18,807 nt of DNA, taken from NCBI GenBank assembly GCA_025997595.1, contig BNUU01000035.1, positions 1 through 18,807 of the forward strand, in the 5' to 3' direction. Of the stretch, positions 13,916 to 18,807 are shown piece by piece (positions within the stretch are counted from its first letter, which is position 1; every line of letters begins with the position of its first letter). The notes beneath the pieces were generated by a model. The model did not search any database and was not told where the DNA came from. It was given only the letters and a program-made list of their open reading frames with translations. The position numbers and the translations under genes were made by a program. Origin of the DNA: Spirochaetia bacterium (GTDB lineage: Bacteria > Spirochaetota > Spirochaetia > Treponematales > Breznakiellaceae).

Positions 13916-14975
13916 GTTCGCCCTTCGCAGTATCCACCCGGCCGATTTCCCAGGCGGGGAAGCCCCTGCTGTCCAGGTATTCAATTGCCCTGCGGACATC
14001 TGCGGGAGCCAGGGCCAGTACAAAACCGATGCCCATGTTGTAGGTATTGAACATCAGCTTTTTGATTGCCGCAGTATTACTGTTACCGGCGTCAACCCCC
14101 GCCGCAATCCGTTCGAAAATAGGCGGGACGGTCCAGCTGCCCTCTTTTATGACCGCATCGAAGGCAGCGGCGCCGGCGGCCGGCTGCGCAAACATCCGTG
14201 GGATATTTTCGTAAAAGCCGCCGCCGGTGATGTGGGCCATGCCCCGGATTTCAACCTGTTCGAGCAATCCAAGGACAGGTTTGACATAGAGCCGGGTCGG
14301 TTCCAGCAGGGCCATGCCGATGGGCATGCCGCCGAAGTCTTCATCAAGGTTGGGGATTGCCTTGCGTATTAAACTGAAGCCGTTGGAATGGGGGCCCGAG
14401 GAAGCGATGCCCAGCAGGGCGTCACCCTTTTCAATTTTTTTGCCTTCGATGATTTTTTTGCGATCAACGATGCCCACGGAAAAACCGGCGATGTCGTATT
14501 TGCCTTCATCGTAAAAGCCGGGCATTTCCGCGGTTTCCCCGCCCAGGAGGACGCTTCCGGTTTCCCGGCAGCCCACGGCCACGCCCTTGACCAGTTCCGC
14601 CGCCACCTCGGCGTCGAGTTTTCCGCAGGCAAGGTAGTCCAGAAAGAAGAGGGGCTTTGCGCCGTGGCAGAGGATGTCGTTGACGCACATGGCCACACAG
14701 TCGATCCCCACGGTATCGTATTTCTGTAACCTGAATGCAATGTCCAGCTTGGTTCCCACGCCGTCGGTGCCGGAAACCAGAACCGGTTCCTCCATTCCGG
14801 CGCCCGCATTGATGAAGTCCCTGAGGGAAAGCATCCCTGCGAAACTGCCGATACCGTTCAGCACCGCCTTGTTGGAGGTGGCGGAATCGCCGTTGGCGAT
14901 TTTTGCCAGTTCCCGGTATTTGCCGACAGCCCGGTAGCCTTCTTCGATATCAACGCCCGCCTGTTTATAATCCAT
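13893..14975 (-). CDS. purM: Phosphoribosylformylglycinamidine cyclo-ligase PurM (AIR synthetase)
   Basis: 360 residues, normal length. PurM closes the imidazole ring, converting FGAM and ATP to AIR. Visible family motifs: GTDGVGTKLDIAF (69-81), VNDILCHGAKPLFFLDYLA (98-116), GGETAEMPG (145-153), SSGPHSNGFSL and HITGGGFYENIPR. The first 50 residues hold the typical YKQAGVDIEEG opening. The ATG at 14975 is preceded by AAGGGA, 5 nt upstream. It is the first purine gene of a unit running purM-purN-purH-purD; purF, purL and the others lie elsewhere. Fifty-six nt separate it from the glycosyltransferase stop, with no terminator and no convincing promoter, so it may be co-transcribed from the radical SAM promoter or have its own weak one. 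Confidence 0.97.
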   Translation of the reverse strand: MDYKQAGVDIEEGYRAVGKYRELAKIANGDSATSNKAVLNGIGSFAGMLSLRDFINAGAGMEEPVLVSGTDGVGTKLDIAFRLQKYDTVGIDCVAMCVNDILCHGAKPLFFLDYLACGKLDAEVAAELVKGVAVGCRETGSVLLGGETAEMPGFYDEGKYDIAGFSVGIVDRKKIIEGKKIEKGDALLGIASSGPHSNGFSLIRKAIPNLDEDFGGMPIGMALLEPTRLYVKPVLGLLEQVEIRGMAHITGGGFYENIPRMFAQPAAGAAAFDAVIKEGSWTVPPIFERIAAGVDAGNSNTAAIKKLMFNTYNMGIGFVLALAPADVRRAIEYLDSRGFPAWEIGRVDTAKGEHAEVRFE

Positions 14976-14981
14976 TTGTAT

Positions 14982-15007
14982 CCCTTTTTAACCATACCAT
15001 AAAAGGG
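14982..15007 (-). promoter_or_regulatory. Possible stem sequestering the purM ribosome binding site
   Basis: On the minus strand CCCTTTT (15007-15001) can pair with AAAAGGG (14988-14982), which contains most of the purM Shine-Dalgarno sequence, across a 12-nt loop. It could lower purM translation. A 7-bp, AT-rich stem of this kind can arise by chance. Confidence 0.25.
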
Positions 15008-15031
15008 GGCCGCATGGATATATTAGGTATA

Positions 15032-16294
15032 CTACTTTCCGGATTGCCCGTCTGCGGTTTTAAGTCCGATGTGGTTTTCCAGGGCAAATTGCTCAATAAA
15101 CTGACACATTGCCTGGATGCCGTTTTCGTTTTTGATCTTTTCACCCAGAGCCGCGGCATTTTTTTGGTATGCGGGATTGTTCACCAGATCCAAAACCTTT
15201 TTTTTCAGGGCCTTTTTACTTATCCCGATTTTGATGTTCCGGGGGCCGAGCCCCAGATCCCCAACCCGGGAGCCCCAGTAAAACTGATCGAGGAGCAGGG
15301 GGAGCACCATCTGGGGCTTCCCTGAGCGGGCGGCGCTGTGGGTCGTCCCGCTTCCGCCGTGGTGGATAATCGCATCGCATGCGCCCAGGATCAGGTAATG
15401 GGGAATGGCGCTGTCCAGGAGGAACAGGTTACCCTGGTTATGGAGATGGGTACCCACCTTCCACCAGCCGCAGCCCACCACCAGTTTGTAGTTTTGCTCA
15501 CAGCAGATTTCAAAGAGCCGTTCGCAGAAGGTATCCCGCTCCTCGGTGTTGCAGCTTCCCAGGGTAAAAAATACCGTGGGCCGGGAATCCTTTTTGACAA
15601 AGTCCATAAAATTTTTGTAGGCAATTTCGTTGTAGGAGAAAATATCGTTAAAGCAGTAGCCCCCGATGCTCCACTCGTATTTCCAATCCCGGTCCGTTTC
15701 TCCCAGGTATTGGCTGAACATCATATGATTATGGGCGTTCGCGGGGGCATATTCCCCCTGATCCTTTATGGGCTCCATATTCAGCTTGATACGGTTTTTG
15801 TTCAGGACCTTTTTGACCATCATGTTGAGCCCCGCATTCAGGATCTTCCACTGGAGCCCAACCAAAGTCCGGGGCGGATTCAAAAAGGGGAAAACCGCAG
15901 GAGGTATACGTTTCCCCGGTAAAAGGGGGGCATAACCGGTCCTGATATGGGGCTTTCCGCAGTATTCTGTTATATGGGGGGCGGCAAATTCAGTATTACT
16001 GCATACCAGAAGCTCGTTCTCTTCCAGCGCAGGGATAATCTCGTCAAACTGACTGTCAACCACCCGGGCTGTCCAGGCCAGGAGGTCCCTGGTGTTGGGC
16101 TTTCCTTCCACCATGCCGGCAATATCGTCAAAGGACTGGAGAAAGTAGTTTACCCCGGCGGCCTTTGCGAGTTCTTCAAATATGCGTGGGAGACTGAGGG
16201 TGATCTCGTGCCCCCGCTTCATCAATTCAACCGCCAGGCCCAGGTACGGATAGACATCCCCCTGGGAACCCCGTGTTACCATTAGTATTTTCAT
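15032..16294 (-). CDS. GT-B glycosyltransferase of the UGT/sterol-glucosyltransferase type (GT1-like)
   Basis: 420 residues. The N-terminal Rossmann domain begins with MKILMVTRGSQGDVYPYLGLAVE pattern residues (TRG...GDVYPY at 7-17), as in Glyco_transf_28/UGT proteins that act on lipids, sterols or natural products. The donor-binding domain shows VFFTLGS (241-247), HHGGSGTT (311-318) and LLLDQFYWG with the Asp-Gln pair (336-337) expected to contact the sugar of the nucleotide-sugar donor. No membrane segment or signal is obvious, so it acts in the cytoplasm or at the inner face of the membrane. AGGAGG lies 8 nt before the ATG. It starts 37 nt after the radical SAM gene and is probably co-transcribed with it. 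The acceptor is unknown; lipid, hopanoid/sterol-like or peptide acceptors are all possible. Confidence 0.85.
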   Translation of the reverse strand: MKILMVTRGSQGDVYPYLGLAVELMKRGHEITLSLPRIFEELAKAAGVNYFLQSFDDIAGMVEGKPNTRDLLAWTARVVDSQFDEIIPALEENELLVCSNTEFAAPHITEYCGKPHIRTGYAPLLPGKRIPPAVFPFLNPPRTLVGLQWKILNAGLNMMVKKVLNKNRIKLNMEPIKDQGEYAPANAHNHMMFSQYLGETDRDWKYEWSIGGYCFNDIFSYNEIAYKNFMDFVKKDSRPTVFFTLGSCNTEERDTFCERLFEICCEQNYKLVVGCGWWKVGTHLHNQGNLFLLDSAIPHYLILGACDAIIHHGGSGTTHSAARSGKPQMVLPLLLDQFYWGSRVGDLGLGPRNIKIGISKKALKKKVLDLVNNPAYQKNAAALGEKIKNENGIQAMCQFIEQFALENHIGLKTADGQSGK

Positions 16295-16331
16295 GAGGGG
16301 AACCTCCTCACTGCGTTTGTCGGAAAGGGGT

Positions 16332-17573
16332 TCATGCAGCGCCGGCTTTTTTTACGGCTCCGCCCGGAATGATCCCGATTTCCGTCAGTTTGTCCGTGTC
16401 CAGGTGGTATTTTGCTTCCAGCCCCCGGAGCATCCCTTCATCAACCTGAACAGGCTTGCCCAGCTTTTTAACTTCACCGTTGCTCTTGATGATCTTGGAG
16501 ATCATCTTGCCGGGGTTAAAGTTGAGGGATGACATGATCCAGCACCCGTGGGTACACCAGCAGTTCGCCTTGTACCCGTGGCCGATATCCGCAATCTCTT
16601 TTTTCATGGCCGGGCTGTTATAGATGGCCTGCACATCGCAGTTATAATCCTGAACCTTGCCCAGGGGGGGCCGGAGCTCGCAGGACCGGAACCGGCCGTC
16701 GTAGTCGATGACCAGGGTGGTTTCCCCGGCGGTACAGTCCATACCCCAGGGGGTGGGCTTGTCGATGTTGGTGGCGCGGATATTGTACATGGTCCGCATC
16801 AGCCCCACGTAGAAGTACTTGGTGAAGGCCCGGGCAATGCCCTTCATCCCGTCCCCGACACGCTTGGCGTAGAGGGTGTAATAGGGGGCCACATCGTCCT
16901 GAATCTTCCGCAGGGATTGTTCGGTCACGACCTTGACGCCATCTTCCCGTGTCATGCCCCGGGCGGCTTCAATGGTATGGGTGGTCAGGTTGAACCGGCC
17001 GTATACCCAGGCCACAAAATCCTGCACCTCTTCCACGTTATACTTGGTGATAACCGTGGCCGCGCCCCTGATAACATGGCCGTCATCCTTGAAATTTTCG
17101 TCCAGCAGCTTGAGGGTTTCCGTCGCCTGGTAAAAGCAGCTTACCCCCCGCTGGGTATCGTGGGTGTCGCCGAAACCGTCAAAGCTTATGCTGATGGAGA
17201 TATTGAGATCCGGGCAGTTCTGCCGTATCCGTTTGAGCCATTCGATAACCCGCTCGGGTTTCATGCCGTTTGAGGGCATGTTGACATCGGTAATGTGGTT
17301 GTTTTTATAGAACATTTCAACAATTTCCGGAAGTTCCTCCCGCAACGTCGGTTCCCCCCCCGAGAGCCAGAGCCGCTTGATGTTCCCCGCCGATTCGGAG
17401 AGTTTTTTGATGTTCTCAAAGCTCAGATCCGGCTCTTTTTGTGCCATATCGTTGGCATAAAAACACATGGCGCATTTTGCGTTGCATTTTCCGGTGGTAA
17501 AGAGGAATATGGATTCCAACTCTCTTTTTGAACTCATGGAATTGAATGAACTTCCTGAACGTTTCGCTTTCAT
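16332..17573 (-). CDS. Radical SAM protein with a C-terminal cysteine-rich, SPASM-like region
   Basis: 413 residues. The SAM-binding [4Fe-4S] motif is Cys30-x3-Cys34-x2-Cys37 (CNAKCAMC), followed by SGGEPT (71-76) and a TIM-barrel pattern (NMPSNG, ISISISFDGFGDTHD). The C-terminal region has Cys280, Cys298 in the motif DYDGRFRSCELR, Cys312, Cys338, Cys340 and Cys344 (CWCTHGC), a reduced SPASM/twitch arrangement likely to bind one more cluster. Such enzymes modify peptides, lipids or cofactors; MoaA-like and HpnH-like proteins share the core. Start: ATG 17573 lies where transcription from the strong promoter at 17581-17609 should begin; ATG 17537 (Met13), with AGGAAG 13 nt upstream, is the alternative. 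It is upstream of the glycosyltransferase, so both probably act on one product. No precursor-peptide gene was found nearby. Confidence 0.85.
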   Translation of the reverse strand: MKAKRSGSSFNSMSSKRELESIFLFTTGKCNAKCAMCFYANDMAQKEPDLSFENIKKLSESAGNIKRLWLSGGEPTLREELPEIVEMFYKNNHITDVNMPSNGMKPERVIEWLKRIRQNCPDLNISISISFDGFGDTHDTQRGVSCFYQATETLKLLDENFKDDGHVIRGAATVITKYNVEEVQDFVAWVYGRFNLTTHTIEAARGMTREDGVKVVTEQSLRKIQDDVAPYYTLYAKRVGDGMKGIARAFTKYFYVGLMRTMYNIRATNIDKPTPWGMDCTAGETTLVIDYDGRFRSCELRPPLGKVQDYNCDVQAIYNSPAMKKEIADIGHGYKANCWCTHGCWIMSSLNFNPGKMISKIIKSNGEVKKLGKPVQVDEGMLRGLEAKYHLDTDKLTEIGIIPGGAVKKAGAA

Positions 17574-17580
17574 GTGTCTA

Positions 17581-17609
17581 ATAATAGACGTAATTCAGGA
17601 ATTTGTCAA
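17581..17609 (-). promoter_or_regulatory. Strong sigma-70 promoter for the radical SAM/glycosyltransferase unit
   Basis: On the minus strand TTGACA (17609-17604) is a perfect -35 box, separated by 17 nt from TATTAT (17586-17581; 5 of 6). The predicted transcription start is at about 17575-17573, the first ATG of the radical SAM gene. Confidence 0.7.
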
Positions 17610-17664
17610 TCAGTCGGGGGGAGCCCTCCGGTACTCCTCGCTGCCGCTGAGGCAATGCGCACTC

Positions 17665-17693
17665 TTGACCTTATGATAGAATTGGGATATACT
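17665..17693 (+). promoter_or_regulatory. Sigma-70 promoter of mazEF
   Basis: TTGACC (17665-17670) and TATACT (17688-17693) are 17 nt apart, each matching 5 of 6 consensus bases. The -10 box lies within the palindrome at 17681-17707, so a protein bound there would block the promoter. The predicted start is at about 17700, leaving a leader of about 30 nt with AAAAGGA before the mazE ATG. Confidence 0.7.
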
Positions 17694-17707
17694 TAGTATA
17701 TCCCAAT
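17681..17707. promoter_or_regulatory. Perfect 27-bp palindrome, likely MazE/MazEF autoregulatory operator
   Basis: ATTGGGATATAC (17681-17692) is exactly reverse-complementary to GTATATCCCAAT (17696-17707), centred on TTA. It covers the -10 box and start region of the mazEF promoter, and lies 24 bp before mazE. AbrB-type MazE antitoxins, alone or with MazF, are known to bind palindromes in their own promoters, so autorepression is the obvious reading. Both halves also carry TATACT, one on each strand. Confidence 0.75.
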
Positions 17708-17723
17708 AAAGGGAAAAGGACAA
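17695..17723 (-). promoter_or_regulatory. Back-to-back promoter on the opposite strand, sharing the mazEF operator
   Basis: On the minus strand TTGTCC (17723-17718) is followed after exactly 17 nt by TATACT (17700-17695), created by the other half of the palindrome. It would transcribe toward the radical SAM gene with a leader of about 115 nt. Part of the symmetry follows automatically from the palindrome, but the -35 box lies outside it, so it is independent support. Confidence 0.4.
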
Positions 17724-17730
17724 TAAGAGT

Positions 17731-18009
17731 ATGACAACGGCAATTGTTAAATGGGGAAATAGTCAAGGAATACGGCTCCCAAAGGCTTTTTTGCAAAATA
17801 TCAACATTTCTGAAAATGATACGGTTGATGTTTTGGTAGAAAACGAAGCAATTATTATAAAAAAAACATACGCCCCAAAACATAAAACCACAAAAGAACG
17901 GCTTGTTAATTTTTACGGCATCAACACGCAAAACGTTGAGCGTGTTGATGATATCGAAAATCAAGTAGAAATAGATTGGGGGAAACCTGTAGGAAAAGAA
18001 ATATGGTAA
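17731..18009 (+). CDS. mazE: MazE-type antitoxin (SpoVT-AbrB domain)
   Basis: 92 residues. The N-terminal swapped-hairpin AbrB domain is clear: AIVKWGNSQGIRLPKAFL (4-21), then ENDTVDVLVENEAIIIKK (28-45). The C-terminal half is acidic and flexible (VERVDDIENQVEIDWGKP) and fits the segment that occupies the MazF active groove. ATG 17731 has AAAAGGA 10 nt upstream. It overlaps mazF by 7 nt and lies behind a promoter/palindrome pair suited to autorepression. The pair is markedly richer in A and T than the purine and pyrimidine genes, which suggests horizontal acquisition. Confidence 0.92.
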   Translation: MTTAIVKWGNSQGIRLPKAFLQNINISENDTVDVLVENEAIIIKKTYAPKHKTTKERLVNFYGINTQNVERVDDIENQVEIDWGKPVGKEIW

Positions 18010-18335
18010 AACAAGGAGATATTATTTGGCTTGATTTTGACCCGCAAGCTGGCCATGAACAAAAAGGCCGAAGGCCTGCCTTGATACTCAGTAACGAAAG
18101 TTTTAATAATTTTTCAAAGTTGGCTATTGTTTGTCCCATAACAAACCGGGACAAGGATCATCCTTTTCATATAAAATTAGATGATAGGACAAAGACTGCC
18201 GGAGTAATTTTATGTGATCAGGTAAGAACGCTCGACATCAATGCGCGGAATTGTGAATATATTGAAAATGTGGCGGATGATATTTTGTTGGATGTTCTTG
18301 ATATAGTGAATGGATTTATTGAAAGAGAAAAGTAA
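18003..18335 (+). CDS. mazF: MazF-family endoribonuclease toxin
   Basis: 110 residues from ATG 18003, which is preceded by AGGAAAAG and overlaps mazE by 7 nt; an upstream in-frame start at 17976 would add nine residues inside mazE and is less likely. The PemK/MazF SH3-like barrel is clear: GDIIWLDFDPQAGHEQKGRR (5-24), PALILS (25-30), CPITN (44-48) and GVILCDQVRTLDINAR (67-82). The expected catalytic pair, an arginine in GRRP (23/24) and Thr47, is present. MazF toxins cut mRNA or rRNA/tRNA at short single-stranded motifs; the recognition sequence cannot be predicted. The gene is intact and AT-rich like mazE. No terminator follows directly; the nearest candidate is about 220 bp downstream. Confidence 0.94.
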   Translation: MVKQGDIIWLDFDPQAGHEQKGRRPALILSNESFNNFSKLAIVCPITNRDKDHPFHIKLDDRTKTAGVILCDQVRTLDINARNCEYIENVADDILLDVLDIVNGFIEREK

Positions 18336-18426
18336 AAAATTGTGGTAATGCGGCACTTCACCTAAAGCAGGCCAGGGAACCCTCACTTTTGCCGCGGAGG
18401 ATCCCAAAAAAACGGATAAACTTAAG

Positions 18427-18531
18427 AATTTAACCACAAGCCGCCTACTGGCGGCACCACACAAAAGACACGAACATTTTTGTGAAATTTTGTGCTTTTT
18501 TCGTGTAGTTCGAAGAACCCGCTAACGCGGG
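18427..18531. repeat. Cluster of intergenic palindromes downstream of mazF
   Basis: Three small stems follow each other: GCCGCC/GGCGGC with loop TACT (18440-18455); nested CACAAAA...TTTTGTG and CACGAA...TTCGTG arms within about 18459-18505; and CCCGC/GCGGG with loop TAAC (18518-18531). The cluster opens with TTTAACCACAA, the same start as the TTAACC(G/A)CAAAGG repeats around the VapBC-like pair. No gene is recognisable between 18336 and 18807. Confidence 0.55.
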
Positions 18532-18553
18532 GGAGGGACCCTGCGCTTCCCCC

Positions 18554-18580
18554 GGATCGGGCCTTTGTTCCGATCTTTTT
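18554..18580 (+). terminator. Candidate intrinsic terminator
   Basis: GGATCGG (18554-18560) pairs with CCGATCT (18570-18576; one G-T pair) around a 9-nt loop, followed by TTTT. It is the first terminator-like structure after mazF, but it is 220 bp away and the stem is modest. Confidence 0.35.
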
Positions 18581-18600
18581 CAAAAAATTTTCAAAAAAAG

Positions 18601-18629
18601 TTGATATTTTGTTTCCCCTGCGATATATT
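18601..18629 (+). promoter_or_regulatory. Outward-facing sigma-70 promoter near the right end
   Basis: TTGATA (18601-18606) and TATATT (18624-18629) are spaced by 17 nt, each 5 of 6 to consensus. The predicted start is near 18636. It probably belongs to a gene beyond the window, but the sequence after about 18680 looks unreliable, so its target cannot be seen. Confidence 0.4.
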
Positions 18630-18680
18630 ACTTGGTAATGACAATTCATAACCCGGTTAATTACCGGCAAATAACCTTTA

Positions 18681-18807
18681 CCCCCCCCACCCCTCCCCTC
18701 TCCCACAACACCCCCCTGCCCCCCCCCCCCCCCCTCTCACACCCCCTCATCTCCCCTTGTTCCTCTCTTGCTTCTGTCCCTCATCCCTACCATGTCCTCC
18801 TCTCTTC
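18681..18807. other. C-rich, nearly G-free tail, probable sequencing/assembly artefact
   Basis: From about 18681 to the end the + strand is nearly all C and T with very few G, including a run of 16 C at 18719-18734 and many CCCCC blocks. Nothing else in the window resembles it, and no reading frame or repeat unit is evident. It looks like low-quality read ends (poly-G calls seen on the complementary strand) joined to a contig end. Confidence 0.65.

Noticed and set aside
13283..14023. Longer purN starting at 14023
   Set aside because: The first 36 residues would lie wholly within purM coding sequence and have no PurN similarity; the family's N-terminus begins at about 13885-13915.
16548..17273. 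241-codon open frame on the + strand inside the radical SAM gene
   Set aside because: Antisense shadow; the minus frame carries CxxxCxxC and SGGEPT, and the + frame has no motif.
17574..17664. Possible short precursor-peptide gene next to the radical SAM gene
   Set aside because: No ORF with a ribosome site was found on either strand; the interval is promoter sequence. Gaps 16295-16331 and 14976-15031 are also too short.
18422..18706. 94-codon minus-strand frame at the right end
   Set aside because: It runs through palindromic repeats and the suspect C-rich tail; no motif, poor composition.
1..18807. CRISPR array, tRNA, rRNA, or insertion sequence
   Set aside because: No regularly spaced repeats, no cloverleaf or rRNA signature, and no transposase frame were seen; the repeats present are isolated palindromes or dispersed motifs.

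Overview
The window is a stretch of bacterial chromosome dominated by nucleotide metabolism: pyrimidine genes pyrB-pyrI at the left, a five-gene kinase/ABC-transporter operon in the middle, and a purine operon (purM-purN-purH-purD plus a CNNM/CorC-type membrane protein) on the right. A two-gene radical SAM/glycosyltransferase unit and two toxin-antitoxin pairs complete it. The gene content suggests a free-living or gut-associated spirochaete, possibly a termite-gut-type Treponema. The transporter operon has the order (BMP-family binding protein, roughly 500-residue double ATPase, two permeases) that I recall for the treponemal RfuABCD riboflavin system, while complete pur and pyr genes exclude a host-dependent pathogen such as T. 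pallidum. The taxonomic call is inference; there is no rRNA or marker gene in the window.

Layout. 1-213: the last 37 codons of an alpha/beta-hydrolase on the + strand, then three strong palindromes, two of them sequence-related. 214-1772 (- strand): pyrI and pyrB, overlapping by 8 nt, preceded by a canonical intrinsic terminator, a possible 25-codon leader peptide that stops in the terminator stem, and a promoter; this looks like a translation-coupled attenuator. 1845-2748: a VapBC-like (PIN-domain) toxin-antitoxin pair bracketed by copies of a dispersed repeat beginning TTAACC(G/A)CAAAGGCG. 2826-8966 (+ strand): FGGY kinase, exported BMP-family binding protein, ATPase, and two permeases, tightly spaced and mostly overlapping. 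8963-16294 (- strand): read in transcription order, glycosyltransferase, purM, purN, purH, purD, CNNM/CorC protein; the purine genes are almost contiguous. 16332-17573 (- strand): a radical SAM protein directly upstream of the glycosyltransferase.

17665-18335: an AT-rich mazEF pair whose promoter overlaps a perfect 27-bp palindrome; the same palindrome carries a second, back-to-back promoter pointing at the radical SAM gene. 18336-18807 holds no credible gene: it has palindromic repeats, a weak terminator, an outward promoter, and a final C-rich, nearly G-free tail that looks like a sequencing artefact at a contig end.

How the genes work together: pyrBI commits carbamoyl phosphate to UMP synthesis under likely attenuation control; purM/N/H/D cover four enzymes of IMP synthesis (PurH being bifunctional for the last two steps). 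The transporter operon probably imports a nucleoside-, flavin- or sugar-like compound that the FGGY kinase may phosphorylate; its substrate cannot be read from the sequence. The least explained genes are the radical SAM/glycosyltransferase pair.
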